From Megachile rotundata (Eukaryota > Arthropoda > Insecta > Hymenoptera > Megachilidae), in contig NC_134984.1 in the NCBI RefSeq assembly GCF_050947335.1, positions 14,799,926 through 14,863,925 of the forward strand: a stretch of DNA of 64,000 bases, written 5' to 3'. The position numbers and the translations under genes were made by a program. A model generated the notes under the pieces. The model did no database searches. It had not been told where the DNA came from and saw nothing but the letters and a program-made list of their open reading frames with translations. How positions within the stretch are numbered: position 1 is the stretch's first letter; every line of letters starts with the position of its first letter. This document shows positions 37,450-49,800 of the stretch, piece by piece.

Positions 37450-38500
37450 AAAAATCCTTCTCGGAAACATCCCTTTTATACAAGACAAAATTATCTACAA
37501 AAATTTCAGCTAAACTGAATTTGATTATTTTTCTGAAATTTCGCCAAACTTCACTCTATCTATATGTGTCGCCTGTCACGTACACAATATTTTACCGAAA
37601 TTTATCTCCATGTCAAACATTATCGCACGTATTTTCGAGAAAGAAAATACGGACCTGTCTGAGAAGGCGGAAAATATAGTGTCGTTTTCTTGAATATTTG
37701 ACTGGAAAAAGTAGCTTCAACAATCTTCACTGAATTATTATGAAAAAGTATCTGAAAATGGAACAAATATGATCATAGAAATTGTAATAACTTTTACGAT
37801 AATTTTTCATATAGATTATTCTCAGAATGTCTAAGTCAATGTTTCAAGAAAATAAGTACATAAATAACTGGAGATAGCAAATACATTTCAGATGAAGGGG
37901 TGCTTTTCGTTCATGTACAGGGTGTTCCAAAAAAGGTTGCAAAACTTAAAAATTAAAAATGAAAAATTTTCTGATGTATCACAAATTAAAAATTCTTTTA
38001 TTATTTTAAGATATAAATATTTTTATATTTGCTAGTGGACAATACTAAACTTGCAAATTTTTTTGGTTTAGTATTTATTCCAATGATGGTCCAACAACTT
38101 TATATTAAGAACTTTGATATTTATACAACCATTTTTTTAAAATATTGAGCTTCAAATTGATATATCATAAAAGTTATTTCTTACTTTTATGTCATGAAAT
38201 AATATTACACTTTCTGCGTTTCAAGATTGTTTGATCTACTATATCCCATCATATACAATGATGACTTTAATTTTAAAAAACAATATTTTACGTGCATCAA
38301 CTTGTTATAGACAATTAAAAAAAAATATCATTAGTGCTATCGACATGCTAGTACTAATCTATTCTAATAATTAAAAGCTTCTAAGTAATAAATGACTCAT
38401 CGAAAAATTATCTTCCTATAACCGTAGTACGTACCTGTAACGTAGATCGATAATTCAGGACGTAGAAAATTTTCGTATTCTGGTCTCCTTGGAATGGATA
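37450..38500. other. Non-coding, with a transposon-end-like motif
   Basis: No gene seen. ACAGGGTGTTCCAAAAAAGG at about 37917-37936 resembles the CAGGGTGTTCC termini seen at the ends of several insect transposable elements. I found no matching second end or target duplication nearby. Confidence 0.35.
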
Positions 38501-38529
38501 GCAGTTAAAGATCGAAATTCTACTTCGTT

Positions 38530-38960
38530 TGCGAAAGTTTGGACTTTCGGAAATTTAGAAATTTTGGGATATGGACATTTAGGTACTTGGACATCTGGAC
38601 ATTTGGATATTTGGGAATTTAGAGTTTTAGGGTTTTAGAGTTATGAGGTTTTAAAGTTTTAGAGTTTTAGGGTTTTAAGGTTTTAGAGTTATGGGGTTTG
38701 AGGGTTTTAGGGTTTTAGGGTTTTAGGGTTTTAGGTTTTCAGGGTTTTAGAATTGTACATTTGAAATTTTAGAAATTTAGGAATTTAAACATTTGGACAT
38801 TTGGGAATTTGTAAATTTGAAAATTGTCAAAGAGTCTAAAAATTTAAGAACTTGGAAATTTGAAACTTTTTTTAATTTACAGATTTGCAAACTAAGGAAT
38901 TTGAACATTCAGAAATTGGAAAAGGGAACACATATTTGGAAATTCAATTGAAAAATTTGA
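38530..38960. repeat. A/T-word array with TTTTAGGG core
   Basis: An array of GGACATTTGGATATTTGGG words leads into a run of an 8-bp unit, TTTTAGGG, and variants at about 38625-38750 (cleanest at 38704-38740). It then returns to GAAATTTAGGAATTTAAACA words. This is a minisatellite. The core unit happens to equal the telomere repeat of Chlamydomonas, but an insect telomere would be TTAGG, so I read it as coincidence. Confidence 0.75.
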
Positions 38961-39069
38961 AGATTTCAACATCTTCGAAAAGTGCAAAATTTTCTCATTT
39001 ACAATTTGGAAGTTTGATTCCCACCTCCAAAACTTAAGTCCCAGACGCTCCTGAGAACTATAAACCTCG

Positions 39070-39780
39070 CAGCAATTAGCGTGGCATAAGTCCTGAAACC
39101 CCTGAGAAGGCCTTTTCAACAATCATAACGCAAGCGACCGCCATTGGCCTTCCCGGGTGTCGTCTCTTTTCACCTTTCGCCCAGTTTTGGCACGCTCGCC
39201 AAAGGTTCACCGGGTTGCAAGATCGATAACGCATCGATTCTATCGTGGATGCACCTTTCCCCAAGAGTATCGTTACCTGCGCGAGATCCTTGGTTAACCT
39301 GCGGGAACAGCCCTTCTCTCGGTGTGCATCGACGAACGTTATTGTCTCGTCGCCGCCGTCGTCGTCGCCGTCGTCGTTGGTTCCTTTGCAGCGACGCATA
39401 TTCCGCGCACGCTCCGGGGCCGTTACTATTGATCGAGCATTTCGTCCGATGGTCGCCTCAGAATACCACGGACGGTCCGCACGCCGTAAATATTCGTTGA
39501 GTGCGTCGTGGCCGAGTGACTTACGCGGATAAAACCGTTTAAATACGGGGTAAACGTGGCCGATCATGGTCGGAGGAGTAACGGAGGACGGACCTCTTAT
39601 TCAACCCGTCGATTCCGGTGAGTGTACCTTTTATCGCCATGAAATTCCTTGCAAAATCCCCGACCGACATCGATCCATCACCGACGATTCTAGGCCCTTT
39701 CGATGCTCCGTTCTGACAATCGTCTTTTTTAAACATCTTCAAAAACGTTTCTGTAACGCAAGTTTAACAACCTAACGGTG
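39070..39780. promoter_or_regulatory. CpG-rich island, probable promoter or untranslated exon
   Basis: The DNA is abruptly GC- and CpG-rich, with a GTCGTCGCC trinucleotide run at about 39355-39375. Frames of over 90 codons are open on both strands, which reflects composition rather than genes, since no translation resembles a known protein. The next plus-strand gene is Syt4, whose coding starts 3.1 kb downstream. A distal promoter or leader exon of that gene is a reasonable guess. Confidence 0.35.
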
Positions 39781-39789
39781 CTGTTAGAG

Positions 39790-42050
39790 TGGACAGCTGT
39801 TACAGACAGCTCGGGATGGACGACTCTCCGAGGGTGTTTCCATACATTCTGGTAGTTTATGTTTGGTTCTGTTTATTGGAAAAGCTTGATGTATTGTTTG
39901 ATTGGAATAGTTGATTACAGTGGTGTGCACGATGGTCGCGTCCATATAGCAGACCATGTGATATTGAACACTCCTACGTTTACCCAGCTCAGAGTTGTCG
40001 AAACGAGATGAGTCGATACGTTTTTAATTTTACACGTTTCGGGATCGATGTCATAAATATAGAATTCTCCTCTTGTATATTCGCAACGAGTGAACTTGAA
40101 GAACGCTCCAACGTTCCGGAGTATCGATACTTTCTTTATTTTAAGGTTGTAATATCAATACTGTTTGTTATGTTTCTTTGAAATTCGACTGCAATGACAA
40201 CGACGTGGAAACGTGAGATTTCAGGAAGGTTTCCAATATGGAAAATTGCATTTGAAGTTGTAACATTTTGTATGTGTAAGAGCATTTTCTGAAGACCAGG
40301 ACTGCAAACTATTAGGCAATATCTTAGGGGAACGTAGACTCTAATTATTATCAGACAAATATTTACTTTCTATTTCATATCATCATTTCATTCATTTTGT
40401 ATTAACATAGTATACTTTATACAAATGTTATTAAAATTTATCTTTGAGATTACTTTATCATATTTATCAATATCTCAAGTTTCGAACAAGTAGTTGAAGT
40501 CAAATTACAATTGGACAACCCTAACTATTCTAAACGTAACTATTCCAACTATTCTAAATTATGGAACAAACTGTACACAATTGAATTTAGAATCTGAATA
40601 ATTTTACAAATGCGTAAAACAAATATACTTGTAAAATAAAAATATAGATTTATTGCTGTAGCTTTTATGGCGTGTTCTGTCGTTTTTGATGATCGATAAT
40701 TCGTAAATGGTTGCGAGGTAAAAGACGCACAGTTATTTCCCATGATGATTCAACGTTGTTCCAGGACTCAAGATTTAGTCAGCAACAAGTCCACCCTCGT
40801 TTGTAATTGATCTCTATCTTGTTTCTACATAAACAATTGTTTCTGTTTAACCTCTTGACAAATGAGTATAGGTTTTTTATTTCAACGACTAATGACTGCG
40901 TGCGTGGGCATTATTTGTTTTTGTATATTAATGCAACACGTTGCAACGAGGAATTCATTTTCGTATCATTGTACATTGTAGGTCTTTTATTGGCAATCTT
41001 TAATTTCCAAGCATTTTTAAATTTTCTTTTATTCCTCCAGAATTATTTTTCATCGAGATTTTGATTCTTTTAAAATTCTTGCAATGTTATTACTTATCAA
41101 TTTTCTTGTAATCTTATTGTGGTCTTGTATTTTACTTTCATTTGTCTGACGTTCAATGTCACCATCTACTTATTCTGCAACTACTTGTTCTGATATTTGT
41201 ATCTCAGGCAATACATGCTTCTCAATTTTTTTATAATTAATCCTATTTCGATTTTTCTTCGTCTCATATTTTCTACCTTTAGAATGCTTTTATCAGAAAA
41301 CATAATACAATTATTAGTAACAGAGAAAAATTAACCAATATGGGGAGGTTTTTAGTAGCTACTAGTTTCAGCCTAAATTAAAGAATATTCAAACATAAAA
41401 ATATCAGAAAAAAATATTATACTTTAATGTTTACGATGATCATTTTGTACACATGTTTTTTAAAATAGAATATTTATTCCGATAGTATATAAATAGAAAA
41501 CAACATAACCTCTATGTGTGTTATTAAATTAATACAACCGTGCAATTTCCCAATATTAAATATTTCCCAACATTACTCACTACTTCTTACTATTTTTTTA
41601 TTACATTAAAAATGTATTGTCTGAACTTGTATCGCCATAAAAGGTTTCACAAAGTTTGCACCTAAATATAGCTAAATTAATTATACAAAGGTTAATTAGC
41701 CATCTAAAGTTAACATTATTTCACAATGTATACAAATATATTAACATTAAAACCTTCTGTAAATACCATGCTTCCACGCACTCTGTAAACAATGTCCTCC
41801 ATGTTTTTTACTATTTTAAATTTAAAAAAAGAATCATCCAAACGTTATATTCGTTTTCTGTGTCAAACGTGATATTAATTATGAAAACCGTGTAAAAATC
41901 TGACAGAATCGATCTCTTCTCCAATAATGCATCATTATCAAAATAAACGTGACCTGAATTTCCACATAATGCTCAATTAAGTTTACGAATATTGAACAAA
42001 AATTCGTTCATAATGTAGCCTAATTAATCCACGGTGATAAATGTGGAATA
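39790..42050. other. No gene recognised
   Basis: AT-rich DNA between the CpG-rich island and the 110-bp tandem array. Short frames at 40549-41064 and 41656-41895 are hydrophobic, low-complexity and unlike any family. If Syt4 has a distal leader exon near 39.5 kb, this is its first intron. Confidence 0.45.
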
Positions 42051-42055
42051 AAATC

Positions 42056-42680
42056 TAGTGAAAATTCTGTTAGAATTCTCTTAGATCAGATAATGTACGA
42101 ACAAGTAAAATGTTCATTTTTGTTGGAATTTTTGGACCAAACAGGATAGAGACAAGTAAAAGGTTGAATTTTATTAGAATTCTGTTTTAGACCAGATAGG
42201 GTACAAACAAGTAAAAAGTTCAATTTTATTAGAATTTTACCTTGGGCCAAATAAAATACAGACAAGTTACATGTTGCATTTTATTGGAATTTTGTTTTAG
42301 ACCAGATAAGGTACAAACAGGTAAAAAGTTCAATTTTATTAGAATTTTGCCTTGGGTCAAATAAAATAGATACAAGTTATATGTTGAATTTTATTAGAAT
42401 TTTGTTTTAGACCAGATAAGGTACAAACAGGTAAAAAGTTCAATTTTATTAGAATTTCGTCTTGGGCCAAATAAAATAGAAACAGGTTACATGTTGAATT
42501 TTATTAGAATTTTGTTTTAGACCAGAAAAGGTGCAAACCAGTAAAAAGTTCAATTTTATTAGAATTTTACCTTAGGTCAAATAAAATAGAGACAAGTTAC
42601 ATGTTGCATTTTATTGGAATTTTGTTTTAGACCAGATAAGGTACAAACTATTAAAAAGTTCAGTTTTATTACAATTTCAA
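42056..42680. repeat. 110-bp tandem array with a 55+55 higher-order structure
   Basis: The phrase AAAAGTTCAATTTTATT recurs with exactly 110-base spacing: CAATTTTATT begins at 42221, 42331, 42441 and 42551, and a variant CAGTTTTATT at 42661. Each unit consists of two related 55-base halves. One carries CCTTGGGCCAAATAAAATA, the other TTTTAGACCAGATAAGGTAC, and both share a TTTTATTAGAATTTT core and an ACAAG/ACAGG element. Copies before about 42200 are more decayed. The array ends 204 bases before the Syt4 start codon. Confidence 0.9.
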
Positions 42681-42696
42681 CCTAACCTAACCTAAC
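42681..42696. repeat. Short interstitial telomere-like repeat (CCTAA)3
   Basis: CCTAACCTAACCTAAC directly abuts the end of the 110-bp array. TTAGG/CCTAA is the ancestral insect telomere repeat and is used by most hymenopterans. Three copies could be chance, a telomere-repair scar or an element end. Confidence 0.6.
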
Positions 42697-42883
42697 AAAA
42701 AATAGACTAAAATGTTCCCTGTCATTAAATTTTCTATCAAAACACATTTCTACCATCCAAAACTAAAAATTCGAAGAAAAGTAAAATGTTGCGACCCAGA
42801 TTTTCCCCGAAGTTCATTGAAATCCGCGAGGGCCAAGTCGGAAGTTGCCCCTGCAGAACCAGTAATTTGAAATAAAATAACGT

Positions 42884-45800
42884 ATGATTTCAGTGTCGAC
42901 GACAACTGTAGTGGCACTATGCATCGGCGCCGCTTTTCTACTTTGCGCCGTCGCGATGACCTGGTGGCTTTGCCGACGGCGTCGCGAGCACACCAAACTA
43001 AACTCCGACAAGTCCTTGGCGTTCAGGCCACCCCACAGGAAACCAATGGCAGTCAAGAGTCCTGGTAGCACCAGTCATTATCTGAAAAAGAGTCCGAGTC
43101 CTACGGGACCCGCCAAGAGTCCCCCGGGTTCCGGTGGTCAGACGCCAAGTCCCACCGGTTCTCAATCTTCGAACCCCGGTTCGCAGCCCAGGACACCTCA
43201 GGGCTCAGGTAAACATGCTATGAGTTTATCGTTAAAAAAGAAAATCGATTGTGATATTCGTAAGAAAATTACCTATATGATCTTTGCACTCACGTGTTTG
43301 CATTGCTAGCACTTTTGGAGATTGCAAAATCCGATTAAAAGATGTTTTACAACTCTAAAACAGTTGGGAAGTTTGATAAATTCTTTTGAAGTTAGTTATT
43401 GAATCTGTTGGTGGCTTTAATGGGTTCATGTGACATTGTAGGTTTAATGGAAAGTATTTTAGATTGTATTAAAGTAAATGGTGGGTGAGTCACCTTTAGG
43501 GTCGCTAGGGGAGGCTGGGATGTAAATATGGGCAAGTGTAGGGTAAATCAGTATGAATACCCTAATATGAAACTATGATTCACGAATGCTGAGGAAAGTG
43601 GATAGCTTATATTTTTAACAGCATCTATTGAACCTAATTTGTTAAACCTAGAAATCTTTAATAATAATCAGTATGAACACCCTAATATGAAGCTATGATT
43701 CAGGAATGCTGAGGAAAGTGGATAGCTTATATTTTTAACAGCATCTATTGAACCTAATCTGTTGAACTTCGAGACCTTTAACAATAATCTATTGACCCAA
43801 CAGACCTTTTCACAATAATCGACCTTTTAACAGTAATCTATTACACCTAGAGATCTCTTGACCTAATCGAGCCAAAAGACTTTTTAATATAAAATAAATG
43901 ATGGATTTGCATTTCTGATTAAAAATTGCTTCCTCGAAAACAGGTACTCCAGCATTAACACCTTCTGGTGACGTGACTCTGAGCATCGAGAATGAACGGG
44001 ACAAAGCGGAAATCGAGAACAACGAGAAAACGGAACGCAAGAAAAATCACGTGACGGAAAATAATAAGGATAACTTGGGCCAGTTAGTGTTTAAGTTACG
44101 CTACGTGAGCGAGCAAAACGCGCTTAGGGTGACGGTAGTGAACTGCAAGGGATTGCCAGCGAGGGAGCAGAATGCCACCAGTGATCCATACGTGAAATTG
44201 AAACTGTTACCTGATAAACAACACCAGGTGAAAACGAGAGTCCTCAGGAATACCAGGGATCCTGTTTACGACGAGGATTTCACGTTCTTCGGAATATCGA
44301 AGGATCAACTTCAGGTATTTTGTTTTAGTAACTTAGAAATTTTTATTCTCAAGGACTCTTAAATTCAACTTTCATATTTTTAAACTTTCAAATAGATTCC
44401 TAATTTTTTATATGTGTAAAGCACCAAATTTCTAAATCTCGAAGTCCTAAATTTATGGATTATGAAATTCTCAATTTTTTAGATTTTGAAATTCTATATT
44501 TCTAGATTTTGAAATGTCCAAATTTGCAAATGTTGGAACCTTGAAACCTCCAATTTTCAAATCTTGAAATCCCAACTTTCGACATCCTAAAATTATATTT
44601 CTAAACCTTGAAATCCCCAAATTTCTAAATCTCGAAATCTCAAAATGTCGACATTCTCAAATTATATTTCTAAACCTTGAAATCCCCAAATTTCTATAAC
44701 TTGAAATTCCCAAGTTTCCAAACCTTAAAATCTCCAACTTCTCCAAAAATATAATTTCTCTATAAATCACCGAATCTCCATAAAATTTCACAATTTCCAA
44801 ATATCGAAAGTTGTAAATATAAACATTTAATCAATAACCGAAGAATGGTGGTACGACTTTACGTCAGCACATTGCCCCTAGGGAAACCATACTCGCCCCT
44901 GTACCAATTGATCAAACCCTGAAATACGTCTCTTTTATCGTTCGCAGAAAATCAGCCTGCACTTCATTGTGCTAAGTTTCGACAGATACTCCCGAGATGA
45001 TATTATCGGTGAATTGACGTGTGCACTTTCATCGATACCCGGTTTGGAGAACGCTGACAACCAAGAAATATCGTTATGTCGGAAAATATGCCCCAGAAGC
45101 TTAAAGGTAATTTAATAAAATTATTTATTCGATAAAATTCCAGTACATCAAAAATTATGAAGCTTGAAATAAAATTATATTGATTAATTAAAAATTATCC
45201 AAACAGCAATAATTTGTCACTATATTACCACTTGATAGCTTATCTAATTTTATCAATTTATTGTAAAGAACTTAAAATTTGTGTTTCCTGACTTTACCCT
45301 TATAGTAAAAATTTGTGCAATTCAAATTGATTTAATTTTTACAGAATGTGAAAATCTTTAAACATGCATCTTTAACATGAAACTTTCCTTATAAATTCAC
45401 CTAATTTAATTTATTATCTACTTCATAAATAAGCTGTACTGATGATTATATTAATGATTACAGATTCAGTCACAAGGCAGAGGAGAATTACTAGTGTCCC
45501 TCTGCTGGCAACCACTCAACAGTCGATTAACAGTAGTGGTGCTGAAGGCCCAGAATTTACCAAAGATGGATGTAACCGGCCTGGCAGATCCGTACGTGAA
45601 AATCTATCTTCTCTACAACTCGCAGCGCATCGCAAAGCAAAAGACGCGTGTAAAGAAACGCACCCTCAGCCCTCTGTTCAACGAATCCTTCGTTTTCGAC
45701 ATACCGAACGGCGCGGATGGTCTCAACAACGTCAGCCTCGAGTTCATGTTGATCGATTGGGATCGAGTTACAAGAAATGAGGTGAGCCTTCACTTTAATT

Positions 45801-46869
45801 CGTTTAACAAAATCCTGAAACTGCATGTTTGCTGTTTTGGTACTTCATAAATGGCTGATTCGATGACATACATTTAAGTATTATAAAACACTTGTTTTCA
45901 AATACAAGTTGATCAGATTGGAATTTAATCAGATTGAAACCTGACATGTTCAATCCCATTGTAACAGGTGCGAATCGAATGTAATTAAACGAAGACGAAC
46001 ATTTACAAATCGAAATTTTTGTGTGAGATCAAACTAGTTCAATCCCCTGATTTTTTACAGTTTTGGATAATTTTTATATTTGATTTTAGGATTTAGAAGG
46101 TTGTGTTATAATGTTGACTGAAAGTGTAAAGTATTATGATTAATAGTAAATAATTTATATTGATTAAACTAAAATTAAAATGAAGTCACAGAAGTCACTT
46201 TACTATACAATTTTCCTATTTACAAGAATTGAACAAGTAGATACATCAACATATAATCCTTGTGTTGTATTACTCTTTACATAAATTAATTGGCGGAATT
46301 AATGTAAATAAAAAAATTACAGATTTCACCATTTGCGTATATCGCCATTTTATACGAGGTTGACAGACATTCCTAACATAAAACAAATGATCTGCTATGC
46401 AATCTTCTATACTGTAGACGTTAGCGTGATTTTTCACAATTCTGTTACATAATGCGATGCAAATCACAATGAAGTATGACTTAATCGGAAAATCAATTGA
46501 AGGATTTCTACCGCTCGTTTTCTGCCGCACGAATTCTGAAACTGGGACAGATCTTATCAGTAATACAGGAAAAAAGTTCCCTCATACTTTCAAAAGTCAT
46601 AGCAAAATTTATTAAAATTGTAAAAATTAATGTAAATCACAATACTAATGTATCATAATATAATAATATGTAATAACGTATATCATAATATAAAATGTAT
46701 TAGATAATTAAAATTTGTAGTTCTTGCAATTAATATAACTTCGTTTCAGGTGATTGGACGACTCGAGTTCGGCGGTCCAGATTGTCAAGGATCAGCTCTG
46801 AATCATTGGAGAGAAGTTTGCAGCTCGCCGCAGAGGCAGATCGCTGAATGGCACAAATTAAGGGAGTAA
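42884..46869 (+). CDS. Syt4: Synaptotagmin-4 type vesicle protein (SYT4/SYT11 family)
   Basis: Five exons, 42884-43208, 43944-44314, 44948-45106, 45464-45781 and 46750-46869, join in phase to give about 430 aa (human SYT4: 425). The protein sits on vesicles and controls regulated exocytosis. Residues about 7-28 form a transmembrane helix (TTVVALCIGAAFLLCAVAM) followed by an RRRRE stop-transfer. A Pro/Ser/Gly-rich linker (KSPSPTGPAKSPPGSGGQTP) follows. C2A (about 152-280) includes SDPYVKLKLLPDK and SFDRYSRDDIIGE. C2B (about 288-415) includes GRGELLVSLCWQP, LADPYVKIYL and WDRVTRNEVIGRL. The tail WREVCSSPRRQIAEWHKL is diagnostic of the SYT4/11 branch. In C2A the usual Ca-binding aspartate is serine (S242), as in other SYT4 proteins. 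Exons are more GC-rich than the flanks. The ATG directly precedes the membrane segment; an upstream coding exon is possible but not needed. Confidence 0.92.
43547..43787. repeat. Tandem duplication, 120-bp period, in Syt4 intron 1
   Basis: GTATGAATACCCTAATATGA at 43551 and GTATGAACACCCTAATATGA at 43671 mark two copies exactly 120 bases apart. The copies stay nearly identical over about 100 bases (for example GCTGAGGAAAGTGGATAGC, then AACAGCATCTATTGAACC), then diverge. Looks like a recent local duplication. Confidence 0.85.
44380..44830. repeat. A/T-word repeat in Syt4 intron 2
   Basis: Degenerate copies of CCAAATTTCTAAATCTCGAA fill most of this intron, with CCTTGAAATCCCCAAATTTCT repeated about 50-100 bases apart. 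It belongs to the same family of words seen at about 1318, 7460, 32320, 38530 and 62860. Confidence 0.6.
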
Positions 46870-49800
46870 CTAGTATTTCCCTATCGACTTTCCTGGAATC
46901 CCGTCTCCAACTATCCAATAGCCCCACGTCCTTCTCCATTATGAAACCACCGATCCAACCCCTCGAAACCCTACGATGAAGTAGGGTATCTGTTTTGTAA
47001 ACCTAATACTCGATGTATATTAGGCTTGAAGCGAGTGGCGGCACGTCCACCCGCGATCGATGCAACTGCGGATGCACCGGTGAGAAGGTCTAGCCTAGGG
47101 ATGAACATCAAGGCAATCTCTTCGAGTAACGTGAGACATGTAACCCCAACAAGCTCGAACATAAGCGGTCATCCTCTGCTTTAAGATCTGTTCCTATTTC
47201 GTTTCTTAACATTATGATTTTCTATTGTTCGGGTTACGTTGTTATATTAATTCAAAAGATTGTTCGAATGTTCGTCCCTTGTCTGTTACGTGCCGGCCTG
47301 AAGCGTGTACGAAGAATGACTTTGATCATACGAAAACTTCTCTGTACAAGCAAAACTCTCTGAGTAATATCTTTAAATTTTTATAAACTTCTACAATCTA
47401 ATAGGTCACTTATGAATCTTCCTATACATGTACGGCTTTTAAATGCAAATAAGTTAAAAAGTATTTTACCGTAAATGTTTTCATATTATCGGAGAAAGTG
47501 TATCGCGTATAACTCACATAATTGTGTAATTATTAAAAAATATATATCATTTGAAATATACGGTAGAATAGATAAACTATTGGACTGCACCGGAAATCGT
47601 GATCTATCAGCGTGCGAAAGTTTATGAAAAATTGAAAATATCATTTCGGGAGCGTTTCTTGTTAGTACTGTGGGCGTTGATTTAATAACACACGTTTTGC
47701 CTCGATATTACAATTTAGAATACTCCTTGTACGGACTGTTTCAAAAATCATCGCGTGCTTCGATGAAATTGCATGAGTTTCGTTCAAATAACTTGACATC
47801 ATTACTGGAATGATTGGCAAAAATAAAAATAAATAAACGTCATAAAATTCAACCTATTTTGCAGAAATACGCAATGCTTTTTTGAGACGGTCTGTATTTC
47901 CTTTTTATGGTTTTAAATAATCACGAAATTTAAAAAAATGTTTACATGGAAAGAAAACCGTTTGAAAAATGTCCATTCTGTGTTTCAATTTTAATATCGA
48001 TAAAATTCGATATATCGATTAATCGATAGATCGACGCCCTAACCTCAAGAATAGTTCCTCCGCGCTTCTAGCTTACAAAAGGGAAGACGAATTCGCTCAA
48101 GAAATAATGGAGCATCGAACGACTGCAGAATGATAATTACTATGGTTAGAACGAAGATTGAAAACAAATAGTTGGTAAAATTCAAAATAATTCATTTTGT
48201 TTCTGTAAATCGAACACTTGTCAGCCGTCGATTATGTCTCCATTGGTTGCAGTAGCAAACGATCGCGGGAGAAACGCATACAAAATGCTTTACAATATAA
48301 ATATAGTTATTAAGATTTCCGACCAGATGAAAAGGGAGGAGGAAAATAAGGCAGTTAACTAAAAAACAATTGAGCGTTTACCGATTGTTTTGAACGCTAT
48401 TGTTGCAACACAGGGTCGTGCATTCATAGGACATTACAATTGCGAAAAAGAATTATTTATTTTCAAAACATATTTTGTTTACGTACATATTCGACATACC
48501 ATGTATGAGTACAAACATTGGCAAAGTGAACTAAACATCAAATAAACTTTGTTTGGTTTAATTGAATTTTAAGTGTTTCAGACTATCACTTTATAAGCAA
48601 AGGTATGTTTCGCTGTAATAAAATGTTATTTTAGAACCTTGTTGTACAACTTGTTATAGAGTTATACCTTGTGGTATTATCCTAACAAGTTTGTAATAAG
48701 TTTCTATTATGTTATAATAATGATGTTACATGTTGATAACTTAGAATGTTCTTTTCCCTTTTTAACAAATTAATATGTTATGTTGCAAGTAATTGCATTT
48801 CAAATCACATTTGGTGAATTCTTTACTGAATATAAATCTACAAATTTAACAGATTTTGCACGACCCTGTCAAATCACCAAGACCGTCATTTTTGGTAAAG
48901 TTAATATGAACTAATCATAAAACATCTTAATCGAGAGTTAAGCGATCCAAGTTATGTAAATACAGGAATCTCTTCAAAATTTATTTATCACTAATTTATC
49001 AATTTTTCACAGAAAAATAAGAAGGCAAAGATACATAAAAAAATGTAATGTTATAATTAAATTACTTTTTAATACACATATTATATAATACCTATAAAAT
49101 TCTCATAGGTTTAATAACATCTGTTAATGAATAAATGAACATGTGACTAGATCTTTTACTAAAAACTTTTGAAGGGATTCTTGTAGAAATATACATACAC
49201 ATACCACAAGACGTGGAGACGATTCTGGAAACGTCATAAACATCGATTAAGCTTAAAAACAATATTGCGATTATTCGTTCCTGTTCCAAAATTTTATAGC
49301 TCCACGTCAACTGGCAAAACAACTGGCAATTTAACACCATGTAATAAGAAAAATTGCAAGTACTGAGAAACAAATTTCAGTATCAATTTTTCCATTATAA
49401 TTGAAAAGCTTTGATAGACACTTCTCTGAGAATATTGAAAGAAATTTTTAATTTGTTTTAACAGAGCTGTAAGGAATGCTAAGACAGGGAAGCAAACATA
49501 CAGAGATCTTCGTGATGCATTGAATTATCACACATACATACACTGCTTACAATTCATTGCATTTCGAATAGATGATCATCTTTTTTTCATACTATAGCAT
49601 GATAATCCTCTTTGTATAATCGTGGAACGGGGTCGAGGAATTGTAACGTTGTTTTCAAGTGCCAATGGAAACCGCTTCGCGATTGTAAATATGTAATTTA
49701 CGTTTGAATAGAGAAGAAAATACGAATACTTTATTTAGTTACGAACCGTTTGTGGTTTCAATTGCTATTAATGGAGAAATTAGTACGTACCGCTATAGTT

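Noticed and set aside
39076..39567. 163-codon minus and 118-codon plus frames
   Set aside because: Mutually overlapping open frames in a CpG-rich island with no family resemblance.
45442..45826. Alternative frames of 112 and 89 codons
   Set aside because: Shadows of the Syt4 C2B exon; only the third frame has the C2 motifs.
49092..49373. 93-codon minus-strand frame
   Set aside because: Cysteine/serine-rich chance-like translation without family match or gene context.
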